Origin: Catonia carolina
Lineage: Eukaryota; Arthropoda; Insecta; Hemiptera; Achilidae
Length of the DNA: 64,000 nucleotides
Reading direction: 5' to 3'
NCBI GenBank assembly: GCA_035578175.1
Contig: JAQMRL010000002.1
Location: 96,326,748 to 96,390,747 of the forward strand
Shown here: one piece after another, positions 23,336 to 35,002 of the stretch
Layout of the letters: each line of letters starts with the position of its first letter
Position numbering within the stretch: the first letter of the stretch is position 1
Notes under the pieces: model-generated
Database searches by the model: none
The model's input: only the letters and a program-made list of their open reading frames with translations
What the model was told of the DNA's origin: nothing
Program-made: the position numbers and the translations under genes

Positions 23336-24069
23336 TATTTTCGTCACCAGGTGTAGGCTTACGACAATACTTGCGAACAAAAGTGGATCCATCGTATTGC
23401 GAAGAAGGAATTTGCAAAGATGGTTTACAAAAAGTAACAAACAATATGACAAATGATTCAATTCAAAATGTAAGCGCATCGCAAAATTCCCCAATTGAGA
23501 AAAGTAACGATGAAAAACGTCACGAAGAAATAGTTCAAGATCAACCTCTAGCCAAAATCTCCAACATTTCTTTGGCAGAAAATGACAAATCTAAAGTTAT
23601 AAGAAAACGACGTATGAATTTAAAACCCTCACAAAAATCTGTTTGTTGCGAAGATGGAGTTTGTAAAACAAGTGCTGAAATGAGAAAATCAGAACCTGAT
23701 AAGAAATCAAAAGGTATAATATCAAGATTAAAAGAAAAGATCAGTGGCAAAAAAGACGTAAATGACAACGGACAGAAAGGATCACCGGAGTCAGATGACG
23801 GTGATGTACAAGAAACCAAAAATGAATTAGTAGATGGTAATGATGAAAGATGTTTGAAATATAAAAGGAATCTGAATTTGAATCGGGATGACGATATGAT
23901 GCAGAATTTACTGATAAATCGATTATCATTGAATGAAGCAGGCACAATACCACCATCACTGAAAATTGTAAAAAGACTTCATCAAGATCCTGTTTTAATG
24001 GCTTCTCGCAGAGTAAGAAGTGTCATTTGGGAAGGACAGAAAATTATCAGGTCTGATGAATACTACTAA
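23336..24069 (+). CDS. 3' terminal exon of an uncharacterised host gene
   Basis: This is the longest non-transposon reading frame in the window. From the ATG at 23326 it would code 247 residues. However, TTTACTAATGTCAACAG just before 23336 is a good branch-point/acceptor, and a second AG (23349-23350) lies in the same phase, so the ATG may be intronic. Both acceptors join in frame to the exon at 17843-17906. The protein is hydrophilic and Lys/Asp/Asn-rich, with no signal peptide or membrane segment. A motif CE[ED]G[IV]CK occurs twice, around residues 25-31 and 108-114 (counted from the ATG), 83 residues apart, suggesting metal binding or a disulfide pair. The C-terminus (SLKIVKRLHQDPVLMASRRV) is the most compact part. 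A polyadenylation signal AATAAA follows at 24078. I do not recognise the family. Codon use is unlike the flanking TE relics, and the frame is uninterrupted. Confidence 0.7.
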
Positions 24070-24077
24070 ATTAACAA

Positions 24078-24083
24078 AATAAA
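24078..24083 (+). terminator. Polyadenylation signal of the host gene
   Basis: AATAAA lies nine bases after the stop codon of the terminal exon. This is very close, so the signal actually used could be another A/T-rich hexamer downstream. Confidence 0.4.
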
Positions 24084-24360
24084 ACAAAAAATATATATAA
24101 TTTTAAAAAGTATATTTTTAATTCTTCATATTAATCATTCTATTATTGTAATTAATGTTTTGAATGAATACTTGTAAAATTTTAGTAATGGTAAATATAC
24201 AAGTTAAAAATCCATGTACGTATTATATACATTATTTTAGAGTAACTCAGAAAATTAAATAATGAAAACTTCCAGGTTTTTGTACTTTGAGTAGTTTGAG
24301 ATAGAGAAGAAAAAATGACGAAAGGTGAATTCATGAATAAAAAATATCTTAAGCCATTTA

Positions 24361-26330
24361 TCATGATCTTGTAGCTTTATAGCTCTTGATGATGAGCTTT
24401 GACACACCCATCAAAATTGAATCATTCATAGAATTATCCATCCAATTTTTCCAAAAACGGCCGCCAATTGTTCTGTAATATACTTCTGAATCGTCCCACG
24501 ACAATTGTGGCCAATTCATTTGGAAACCTGCTCTCCGGCATCTTACCGAGCACTTAAAGAATACGTATACTTGAAATGGAGACACAACACGTATTGCCTC
24601 ATAAGGTCAACCCCAGTTTCCAAGTAGATAGTGTAGTTTGGTGTGTGATTAGGAAGACCAAATATTTTCTTTATCACAAAGCGCTGGAATTTCTCAAGAT
24701 CTTCCACTCCAAAATAACCCCATATTTGAGCGCCGTAAGTCACCACCGCCCGACTGACTGAATTGAACACCTCCCACCTAGCCGATAGAGGTATATCAAC
24801 CTTTTTACAAAAGTTACTCCAAACATTATGAATTAAAAATTTGGCAGTTGTAATTCGATCCAGAAAATTGGGTTCAAAAGACAACAAACGCGTAAGTATT
24901 ATTCCCAAATACTTATATCTATTTACTATTTCTATATTATTTCCATGAAAATTTCAGCGCTCTGACTGGCCTACTTTACCCCCTCTTCTAAATATCATAA
25001 TTTTTGACTTATCTAGATTGACTATACGTTTCCACTTCGTACAATAATCTGCCTATTTGTTTATCATGTTCTGAAGAATTTTGGGGTTTGGCGCCAACAA
25101 TACAATATTATCCGCGTACAAAAGAATTCTAATATTTAACCGGTTAATATTCACACCCCCACCTACCTCGTCGTGCAGATCATTTACAAACAAAGGAAAA
25201 AGTAGGGGGGACAGAAGGCAGCCCTGCTTTACCGCAAGTGGCGTCTCAAACCCTTCACTAAGGACCCCCCTGACACGACACCTGGGCCATTGTTCCCTCG
25301 TACAAACCCTTCAATACATTAATACATTTATTCGAAACACCAGCACAATACAACATAAAAAAGCCCCTCTGTTTATGTGGTCAAAAGCTCCTTTAAAATC
25401 TACAAAAACAGCATATAATTTCCTGCCTTTAACAGTAACAGTTAAGTTAATTAAACTTCTTCTTCAGGTGCCTTCTCCATTATGAAGGTTGGCTATCATC
25501 ATGGTCAGTCGCACCTTGTACACTGCTGCTCTGAACAGGTCATGCGACGAGCAGTTAAACGCTTCTCTCAGGTTTCTTAACCAGGATATTCGTCTGCGTC
25601 CCACCGCGCGGGTCTCACACCCTTTGGTGAGTGTCCACGCCTCTACTCCATACAAGAGGATGGGAAAGACGTAGCACTTCAAGAGGCGGGTCCTAGTTTC
25701 GAGGCTCAGGTCGCGGGCCGATAGAAGAAGTCTCAGTTTTAGGAATGCTGCCCTGGCCCTTTCAACTCTGATCTTTATTTTTAGCAGGTGGCTTGCACTG
25801 CAATTGACTCGGGTTCCCAGATAATTATAGGCTTCCACTTGTTCAATTCTGTCTTCCCAGCAAAAAGTTGTTATATCCCTTTCTGAATCCTGCTTGATAC
25901 TCAATTAATATATCATTGCAACTGACCCAATTTTGCAGCCTGTTAAGCAATATTCCAGTGAACAACTCGGCTATTGAGTCAATAAAGGATATTCCCCTGT
26001 AATTACCTGGGCACGATACATCCCCCTTTTTGTGAAGCGGGAAAATAATTGATCTTTTAAAAGCCGCTGGTACCTCTTTTCTACGTAAAAAGTCGTTGTA
26101 CAACTTTAACAAGCGATTTAAAAAAAAAAAAATCCGGGGCAAATATATAAAATTCGTAAGGTATTCTGTCTCTGCCCGGGGCCTTGTTGTTTTGGCACGT
26201 TTTAGCACTTCCTTCATTTCTAAAAAAGTGATTTCTTGATCCATATATGGATCGACATACCTTGGAGCAGCGTACAGGACAGGGTTATCCATCAATTGAC
26301 CCTCAAAGAGAGATTTAAAATAATTTCATA
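24361..26330 (-). pseudogene. LINE reverse transcriptase, decayed and interrupted
   Basis: Read on the minus strand, a non-LTR retrotransposon RT can be followed through frameshifts. The order is the segment FLEMKEVLKRAK, motif LHKKGDVSCPGNYRGISF, then GFRKGY near 25875; an insertion (25465-25871); then FVDFKGAFDHINR (motif A), YADN in place of the catalytic YADD, and a C-terminal part with VTYGAQIWGYFG and a Trp-rich tail. YADN means the third catalytic aspartate is lost. There are several internal stops and no poly(A). Such a protein would reverse-transcribe its own RNA at a nicked target; this copy is dead. The clade is not assigned. Confidence 0.8.
25465..25871 (-). pseudogene. Second LINE fragment nested inside the first
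   Basis: The minus strand reads a different RT C-terminus: EAYNYLGTRVNCSASH, LLYGVEAWTL, GRRRISWLRNLREAF and MMIANLHNGEGT, then a stop and a GAAGAAGAAG tail. It lies exactly between GFRKGY and motif A of the host LINE, which resumes at about 25464. It is therefore a 5'-truncated insertion. The same 3' end (MMIANIQNG-like reading) recurs at 30685-30760, and an (AAG)n tail at 27969. Confidence 0.8.
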
Positions 26331-26425
26331 TTCGCTTACTGGTTCAAAAATTTTCTATTGGGTTTCTTTCGAGAAGAGTCCAAAGGAAAAACAGGCTAAC
26401 CATCGAATTTTCATAGTGATATTTG

Positions 26426-26625
26426 AGCGCCATCTATTAGATATTGTTTAGTACTACATTTTCCCCTACAGGAAAAGTCTAATATCCAACTAAACCACTA
26501 TACTGTATTTCACGTTCAGAATGCAGTACAGCTGTTATGAGAATCCATTTTAGCGCCATCTATTAGATATTGTTTAGTACTACATTTTCCCCTACAGGAA
26601 AAGTTGAATATCCAACTAAACCAAA
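26426..26625 (+). repeat. Direct duplication, ~73-base unit, period 126
   Basis: AGCGCCATCTATTAGATATT begins units at 26426 and 26552, each running to CCAACTAAACCA with two differences. Between them, ATTTCACGTTCAGAATGCAGT (26507-26527) is repeated as its exact complement at 27099-27119, so the block may be part of a larger fold-back element. Confidence 0.65.
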
Positions 26626-27410
26626 GGTCACGTGCAAAATTATTTAGAGTTTCGCTTACCACTCTTTGACAAGCTTATTTTTAATCAAAAAATTCTGAAA
26701 AAATACTTTCGCTTCTTAATGAATCGTATTTTATTACGATGTAAATGCTATTATTATACTCAAATTGATATTTAGATCAGGAAAGTGGTATGACGTCTCT
26801 CTTCGTCACCCTCACTGTCGGTCCAGGGGAGTTTTATTACCAATTTTAGACCTTTCCGAGATACCAACGACTGTATTTAAACTAGATTTAAACAATAACT
26901 ATTCTTTACTTAAAAATAATTAAAAAAGACAATAAAATTGATAAACCTGATCTTTAAAACGATACAAATATGTTTCGTATTACGTTATTCAATAGGAGTT
27001 TGTTAATGAGAACGTGTTTGGCGCGAAGTCGATATTTTTAATTAGTGTAGTAGCTCTCAAACTCCTATATGAAATACATTGCTATGGACTTTACACACTG
27101 CATTCTGAACGTGAAATCAACTTGATAATATTGCAGTGAGAATAACTGTATACATGTGAAGAATACGCTAACCCTCAGCGCTGGTAGTGAAGAAACGGCT
27201 AACGCTTACTGAATACTCGTCGGCACGCTGTCTGTTAGTACAATGAGAGTTGCCATTCGATTGATTCTAGTTTGTTGATTGTAGTGTTTTGTTGAAAAGT
27301 TTTGAATTTCGAAGTATTTTTTACTGTTTTAGTGTGAACATTGTGCAGTTTCTTTGTTAAATGTCTAATATTTGGACACTACCCCGATTTTGCAAATTTT
27401 TGTGGTCCTT
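26626..27410. other. No gene recognised
   Basis: AT-rich sequence with the distant inverted partner (27099-27119) of the duplication. A 23-codon ORF at 27361 follows leader-like sequence but is too short to call. Confidence 0.35.
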
Positions 27411-27525
27411 ACGTATTTTTTTTGCGTGGTGAATCCGAATCTGTAATTGTTTTTGATCACAAATCACTGCGAAATTATTTATATAAACCCTTTTATACCA
27501 TCTAACGATATAAGCTCACTTTACT
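27411..27525 (+). repeat. Dispersed repeat pair, plus copy
   Basis: TGAATCCGAATCTGTAATTG and the next ~90 bases align with the reverse complement of 29187-29300. It is probably an old transposon end; the class is unknown. Confidence 0.5.
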
Positions 27526-27779
27526 TTTTGTATATTGTAATATAATTTTTATATTTAATTTTAAATTTATTTTTATGCGTGCGGTTCGATAGATGGATTA
27601 GTGGAAATAAGTGGTTTATAAAACAAAACAGAATGAGATTACTGCTTAACATTTTAATTTGAAATATTGATTGAGACGTACACTGTTAAATGTACATAAA
27701 AGAGACAATAAAATAAAATAAAAAGAGTGTACACGTTTACAATTTCAATGGTTTATAAATACCTAAAGGTTTCTATTAT

Positions 27780-28000
27780 TTTTGCGTCGTAAGCCCTTTC
27801 TACCTCACTTGGTATGTCTGATGGTGAAGTTGTGGATCGATCACCTTCAGAGGATGGTCTTAACCAGGATACCTTGACTGGTGGGAAGTCGCCAGCTGTC
27901 TGGAACAGCTGGATGCCGGAACAGGTCCTGTGGTTTTTTGATTTCTGATTGGAGAGGAAATGATGATCAAGAAGAAGAAGAAGAAGAAGAAGAGGTAGAT
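27780..28000 (+). other. Probable LINE 3' tail with (AAG)n
   Basis: A less AT-rich, text-like block ends in (AAG)8-9 at 27969-27995. The trinucleotide tail is like the GAAGAAGAAG end of the nested LINE at 25.5 kb. The link is inferred from the tail only. Confidence 0.35.
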
Positions 28001-28387
28001 TAATACAGTTGCAAGGTGTTATTCCCGCGGTGATCTGGTTCTTTGTAGTGTAGATTTAAAATGATGCTGATGCTAGAGAATTTATGGTGTTTATTTACTA
28101 TTTTCCATGTTGTATAATTTACTAGATTTACAACTTCAATTCAATTCAATTTTACTTTATATACTTAGGCAACTTCAATTTCTTAATATTTACCCCTAAT
28201 CTCAACTTGTCTGTTATTTTGCGTTTGTCACCCACCAACCTCCGTGTGCACCCATCAAGCTCTCATCTTCAACTAACTGTCCTGACTTATTCATCTCTCC
28301 TTTCCCACTAGCTTTCCAACTAATTTCCACCAAAATTCCTCAAATTAGAACACATTTTATACATATATATACCCTTAAGTATGTTTG

Positions 28388-28793
28388 GAGACTAGCTTCC
28401 AACGAAATGGTCTACAAAAACATAGAACCTATTACAAGTATAATTAAAAAGAAACGAATATCATTCCTGGGACATCTTTTAAGGACACCTGAAAATAGAA
28501 CTAGCAGGAAAATAATATAAAAACTGTGGTATAGTAAAAGTGATATTAAATGGATCACAGAATTAAAAGAAGATATTAGAAGGTTACAAATTACAATAGA
28601 AGATTTAAAACACAAGACAAATGCATTGAAGATATTGAAGGACGAACGCGTTATACTAAAGCCGGGAAGGAACAAGCAACGATTGGGAAGAGTGGTTCCA
28701 GAGGAGGAAAGAAAATTGCGCTCGGAAAGGATGAAAAAATATTGGGCGGAAAAGAAAAGGAAGAAAAAAGGAAAGACTTTAAATGTAAAATGA
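28388..28793 (+). pseudogene. LINE C-terminal fragment (RTE/craniofacial-like type)
   Basis: The plus strand reads ASNEMVYKNIEPITSIIKKK, RISFLGHLLRTPENR, one stop, then a Lys/Glu-rich tail ending KGKTLNVK and a stop. 'KKRRLxFxGHLxR' C-termini are typical of insect endonuclease/reverse-transcriptase LINEs. Upstream RT motifs are absent, so it is 5'-truncated. Confidence 0.65.
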
Positions 28794-29186
28794 CTAAAGT
28801 GGTCCTTTGTAGGCCATAAAATATTTAAAAAAAAAATACCCTTAAGCCAATGACACGTGTTTGACCACACCTCTGCTTGGATATTTTCACTCTGTTCCTT
28901 TCTGTCTTTTCCATCATGGGACAATCTATGAAATTTTTATTTATTGATTGTAACAAAATGTTTCGTTTCCGTGAGAATTTTTTTTAAAAATGTTGACTCC
29001 CCTTACGATCTTCACACCCACATTCCATATTTTGTTAGATTAGAGCAAACTACACCATTCAAGTAAATTTACGTTAAGTAAAATGTTAACCTTCTGAGAA
29101 TTGTATTTTTACTGAATTACGCGTGTTTCAATATTAAAATATATACATAAATTAAAATGTAACGTAAAATGTAAATAAATAACAAC

Positions 29187-29305
29187 GTTGGGGGAAAGTA
29201 AGGTTATATGGGTAGATGATATAAGGGACTGTAAATAATTTCCCAGTGGTTTACGCTCAAAAATAACTACAGATTCGGATTCATTACACAAAAAGAATAA
29301 GAAAA
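29187..29305 (-). repeat. Dispersed repeat pair, minus copy
   Basis: Inverted partner of 27411-27525: on the minus strand it reads TGAATCCGAATCTGTAGTTA followed by AAATTATTTACAG and the TATATCATCT tract. Confidence 0.5.
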
Positions 29306-30684
29306 CATTAAAATTGTCAAAAGTGGGTGCGTCAAGACATTAAAAACTCATACTTTGATAAGCTAAAATAAAAATCATCCAAGTTAAAAACAACTGAAAG
29401 GCAAAATAACGAAATTAAGGCCGAAGAGTTTTTGTGTAAATTTCAATAAACAAAAAAAAACTCTTAAGTACAAAGTTTTCAGATTATTATACGAGTATTT
29501 TAATCTGTTGTAACGTTCCTCATGTAATGTTTCTAAAAAAATAAAGAATGTTCATTTTGTTTTTGTAAAAGTGAGAACTAGTTGGTATGGTTTGCGTTAC
29601 ATTTGCAGTTACCCTTTTTTCCTTAAAAACTTCTTCAGTTATTTAAGAAGTGTAAATTTTTAATGCATGTACTTTACTAGAAAGGTAAAATTTTATTAAA
29701 TGTTCTAAATATAATTATAATAAAACCCACTGATTTTAATCACAAAAAATTGCTTAAACTGTGATTGTTTGGGATTTTTCCGATTTTAGAACAGCTGTGT
29801 TGAAAAATAGTGTCATCTGGGGTTAGGTCCTTTTTTCTTTTAGGCTCTCCCTATCTCCGTTGTTGTAATCGTTGTATGACATAATCCACGATTCACAGAC
29901 AGGTGGTCATCAACTGCAATATCTCTGTCATGTTATACGAGGAGACAAAATCGTCTGAAGTTTAACAAAATACAGCCTGCTCTAATTGAATATAATTATA
30001 CGGGTAAGCATGGAACTAATAAATCTGGGAAAACAAGCCTCATGACTGAAGATCTACGAGAATTGTACAGCTTTAGGTCTATTCCAAGCAGCGGTCCTTG
30101 GTTGAAATTTCCTAATACTGATAACTAGTATTAACTCCAGAAAAATACACTTATTTAAACTCCAAAAAAGGTGTAAAAATTTGTTATATTTAGGCCTACA
30201 ATGAACCTAGAATTTTAAAACATTCTTAAAAATTAGCCAAGAAAAATTTATTAAATTTTTTCGTTTTAGAATCGTTATTGCAGCATCGTTATCCAAGAGA
30301 AAAAAACAATTGAAAAGATACTTTTTATTTAATTTTGTTAATCCAAACTGTTACGATCTATTACTCAAGCTCATTGGTAATTTTAAGCAACAAAATAATC
30401 CGTAGAGATCGCAACGTACCGTACGTCCAGTACGAAATAACAAGATTACGGCAAAGTATCAAAAAGATTGGTAAACCTGGCCGTTACTCTCCTGGAAAAC
30501 AGTGACTTAAACTTAAACAACCGACGGACTTATTTTTATTTTTTTGTAAATGATCATGATTTAAGTTTATTTGTATGTAAATCCGTTAAGATACAAGTTA
30601 ACTTGTTCATTAAGACGACCGCACAGAACGAATTGTTAATATATTGAAACTGTTCGTAATACATAAATATCTAAAGTATTTTCT
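29306..30684. other. No gene recognised
   Basis: AT-rich sequence without supported coding or named repeats. Confidence 0.4.
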
Positions 30685-30760
30685 TCAGGTGCCTATCCGT
30701 TCTGAATGTTCGCGATCATCATAGTACTTTTGACTTTGTTGCACTGCAAAATAAATCTTT
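30685..30760 (-). mobile_element. LINE 3' end fragment (same family as 25.5 kb)
   Basis: The minus strand reads MMIANIQNG and then CACCTGAAGAAA, matching the extreme 3' end of the nested LINE at 25465-25871. Only the last few dozen bases are present. Confidence 0.5.
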
Positions 30761-30850
30761 CTTTTGAGCTTTTTACGAATCGTCTTCATCTGTTATCGTT
30801 CTGTTTAATTATATTCATATCTGCTAATTGTTCCTTGTGTTGAACAAGTT

Positions 30851-30953
30851 CCTTCCAGTTGTGCAATTAACATGGCCCTGAAATAATAAGGTTTTTATTT
30901 AACAGAAAAATTTACTATTATTTTAGAGCCATGTTAATTGCATAACTGGAAGG
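30851..30953. repeat. Long hairpin, ~39-base arms
   Basis: Arms CCTTCCAGTTGTGCAATTAA... (30851-30889) and its complement (about 30915-30953) pair at about 36 of 39 positions around a 25-base loop. The length (about 103 bases) suits a foldback MITE or a small-RNA hairpin. Confidence 0.7.
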
Positions 30954-31435
30954 ATCCTTTTATTAAAGTGGTTTATATGAAAGTGTGAGGTAGAGAGAAA
31001 GACAATCAATTGATTTTTCCGTTGATATTAAAGATAAAAATAATAATAGTAGAACAATGAATAAACGCCAATGTTAAGCAAAATTAACTGTACAATACGT
31101 ACACTGTAAAATGCCCAAACTGAAAATGCGTAGACAATTTCCCTCACCAGACCCTTACAAAGATTGCGTTAATGACACACAACACTAATACTTATACAAC
31201 TATACAAATTATACAAAAACACTAAAATTTATAAAATTTTTGAATATCGAAAGTAAATTTTAATAAAAGAAATACATTCATCAGTCGCTAAAAACTATAA
31301 ATGTTTATGCGACCGTAATAAAACTAATTTTACCATCACTTAAGAAATAATTTTTTCTAAATAAAATAAGAAAATATTTTTACTTGACGTAAACAATATT
31401 AATCCTGAAATCACTTGTCAATATTTTTATAAAAC
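30954..31435. other. No gene recognised
   Basis: AT-rich flank of the LTR array. Confidence 0.4.
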
Positions 31436-31439
31436 AGGA
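31436..31439. repeat. Target duplication AGGA, left
   Basis: AGGA directly precedes the first LTR; the same four bases follow the last LTR at 39316-39319. Confidence 0.8.
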
Positions 31440-31500
31440 TGTAATATAATCAAATTATAATTGTATTCTTTACTGGTTGTTTAACAGCTTTCAAGTTTGA

Positions 31501-31539
<39 letters not shown>

Positions 31540-32087
31540 CTTGTCCCTTATTTTCCTTCAATAAAACATTATTCACATCAAATCATTATAGGTTTTATTC
31601 AATTAATATATTTTATTAATTACAATCTTAATTGTTACGTAACTCAATTAATTTGCTTTCACAAACTCTGAACGATTCAAATATGTTCTTTCAATTCTCC
31701 TATTAGACGAATGTCTTCACCAATGTTTTTACACATCTGCCATTAAAAAACTACCAGATAATCACTGTTATTATAAAGTTGAATAATTTGTGTCTCTTCA
31801 ATAACATGAACGTTGCTGGATAAACTATTTAATGTTCTAATATATATTTTATTTTATTTTTTAAGAACAAATGTGGGACCTCCTCCTCCTTTCAATATCC
31901 AGGCCCCACTAATTCATTTTACAATTTCTTCCCCTTCCTTTAGTTGTCTAGCAACCAGATTTTGTTTATAAGTTTCTTAAAATTAAATTATTTTTTATTA
32001 TTTATTTTCCACCAGCTGGGTCTATTTACATTTACTTCAGACCAAAACATAAACAAAGCCAGGTGTCAATGATTTTGAATCGTAACA
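31440..32087 (-). repeat. LTR1 (3' LTR of the long element)
   Basis: 648 bp, TGTAATATAAT ... CGTAACA on the plus strand (TG...CA when read on the coding strand). It contains a (TTA)n microsatellite near 31503, longer than in the other LTRs. Confidence 0.9.
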
Positions 32088-32443
32088 AATTACCCCGATT
32101 TAAATTTTGAAAACAAAGAGAAATTTAACCAAAATTATAATTTGAATTTTGAATTTGTTTGATAAATTTAAATATAATAAAACTTGGCCGAAATGTTTGA
32201 AATATAAGTTGCTAAACAGCCTTACAATACTTTATCATTATACAGAAGACATTAACAGAACACAAGGTAATAAATTATTAAATAATAACACAACTGAACA
32301 AAACCAAACACATATATACAATTTTTTCTTACATTTATCATGATCAGCATATCTATTATCAAAATTTATTACAAGCATATTAACTTCAACAAAATTCATT
32401 AACCTTAACACAAATTTGAACATTTCAGTAAAACTAACTACCT

Positions 32444-34417
32444 TTATGTATAAAACTTTTTACATAACATCCTATTTACAAAAAATTCAACTTGATTCTT
32501 CAAATTTTTCAGTTTTAAGACATTTCTATTTTTATGAATATCTAAAACTTGATAAGGCCCTTTATATCTGTGACAAAACTTCCTACAAAATTTTATACTT
32601 TTCTTAGATAACTGAAAATTTTTTATCAATACATACTCCCCAATCTTAAATTTTATTCTACTAGTTTTTAGCTTACTCAAAGTCATACGCCTTTTTGCTA
32701 TCTTCTCCAGTCTTTCCAATACTTTGCTATTAATTAAAGCCTCATCCAATTTATTTCTTTTTGTTACATCATTATCCGGGAATTTTATTTTTTTACGAGC
32801 TACATCAACAATCCTACGACCAAACATTATTTCCACAGGCCTACTATCAACAGTAACATTTACATTGAAATTCAACAGATTTTCAATATCCCTAACAAAT
32901 TTGTACCATTGTAGATGTTTTTTTATTAGTAAGGAATATCTTAAGTAACTCCCCACCTGTTTTAAGTATCGTTCACTAACATTACTCTGTGGACGAAATA
33001 TAGAAACCATCCGTGGCTTAATTTCCAATTCTTCCAACCCCTTCTGCCAAACCTTGCTCATAAATTGTCTCCCATGATCAGAGATGACATACTCCGGTCT
33101 TCCTATCTCTATAATATAATTTTTAATCTTATTTACAAGTGTTTTAGAATCATCCTTCCTAATTGAATACAATTTTACATACTTAGAAAAATTATCAACA
33201 TTTATGAACACAAACTCCAAGCTTTGAAAGGTTTTTGGTAATGGACCAAACAAATCTACATACACTTTGTGTAGCTTCCGTTTAGGTACATCAGTTACAC
33301 ATAAACCTTGCATATTTTGATTATTAGCTTTAATTTTCTGACATAAGACACACTTTCTGATCACTTGCTTAATTAATGCACGAATTTTGCCAAAGAAACA
33401 ATTTTCAACAATATTCCTAAATGTCTTATACGCCCCAGTGTGTCCTAATTCTTCATGGTATGTTTTGATTATTTCTTCTCTCCGTTTTACCGGTACTACA
33501 ATCTTAAAATGCTGATCTTGTTTTTTCCTATAAAATAATATTTCATTGTATACTACATAATTATCTGTGAACTCCTTTTTCCCTGAATTCAAGCTTTTAA
33601 TAACCTGACTACAATATTCACAATTTTCCTGATCCAATTTAATGTTATAAAACAATTTACTCAACGGTTTACTCTCTATCCTCAACATAAAAATTTTAAA
33701 CTCCTGGTTTTCATTTTCTATGAATTCCTTTTCGTTCATTCTAGACAAAAAGTCGGCTACAACATTATCTTTACCCTTAATGAATTCCCATTTTAAATTG
33801 AATTCCTGTAAATATAAGATCCATCGCAGAATTCTACCGTTAGTAATCTTACAACTCTGCATAAACGTCAACGCCTGATGATCTGTTCTGACAACAACAT
33901 CATTACCCAACAAAGAAGCCCTTAACTTACTACTAATTAACTTTACTAATTCCTTCTCCTGTAACCCAGGTTCTAAATGTTTCCCTTTGTTAATTTTTGA
34001 AATAAAGTATGTTGACATTTTAGTATTCCTATAGTGATTAAACCGTCCAAACTGCAAGTCTTGTCTGACCACAGTTTGTACGCTGTCTGACCAGAATTTC
34101 TCCCTAAATTTTCTTACAAACTGGTTTACACTGTTTATATTAGATCTAACAAATATCCACCATTCAGACGCTATTTTATTCACTAACAAACTTTCATTTA
34201 TAATATTTTATATTAATTTCCAGCTTTCAATTTCATAAGTCTCAATCTCATATTTTAACGTGTTTATAAACTCCATAGGATTTTTATCAGTGAAATTAAT
34301 TTTTACATTAAGATTTGTATATCTGCTGTCATTAATTATGTCCCTATTCTTTTGTTCTATATATTTATCTACACTACCCTTCAAATTATCCAAATTTCCT
34401 TGTACCTTGTTATTCAA
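32444..34417 (-). pseudogene. gag-RNase H-integrase polyprotein remnant (Ty3/Gypsy)
   Basis: On the minus strand the frame is open over ~650 codons apart from one TAA at 34208-34210. The upstream part is Gag matrix/capsid-like (NLNVKINFTDKNPMEF, FVRKFREKFW, then a Pro-containing LEPGLQEKELVKLI segment). At about 33915-33930 it switches, still in frame, to the end of RNase H (RTDHQALTF, KGKDNVVADFLSR). Protease, reverse transcriptase and the start of RNase H are deleted. Integrase follows: zinc-binding H245, H250, C280, C283 (numbered from the codon at 34189); catalytic D312, D371, E406; then a basic C-terminus. Integrase would join LTR DNA to the genome. The element is non-autonomous because RT is missing. 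Confidence 0.85.
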
Positions 34418-34965
34418 AATTTCGTGTTTTTCTTTTACATCTAAAATAGTTTTTTCCTGTTCTCCTAACTCACTTTTAATTTCTAGAATACTATTTTTAT
34501 TTGAGCCAATTTCTTTATTTATTCTATCAACTTTGCCATTTAACTTGTTGTATTTATTGTCCTGCCTTTTAAACTCATCATTTATTTCAACAGTCTGAGT
34601 CTCAACAAAATTTTTGAATAGACTAACTTTAATTTCATTGTCCTCGATCCTTTTCTCGTAATCCCTTTTAAAATCTGACCTAATTTTTTCAATCCTTTTA
34701 TTTATATCACTGAAAGAATCTTTATTAACTTCCGCTATTATATCTATCTTACTGTTTAAATTTTCTATTAAATTTCTATTCTCTTCAGCCTGTTGTTTTC
34801 CCTGCCTATCTATTTTACTGTTTAAATTTTCTATTAAATTTTTATTCTCTTCAGCCTGTTGTTTCCCCCTGTTTATCTATTCTATCTATCTTACTGTTTA
34901 AATTTTCTATTAAATTTTTATTCTCTTCAGCTAATAACAACATGAGTTGTTGTAACATGTTTGTA

Positions 34966-35002
<37 letters not shown>

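Noticed and set aside
25081..25485. 134-codon plus-strand ORF
   Set aside because: Antisense of the outer LINE reverse transcriptase (motif A to YADN region).
28412..28924. 170-codon minus-strand ORF rich in Phe/Leu
   Set aside because: Antisense shadow of the Lys/Glu-rich LINE C-terminus on the plus strand.
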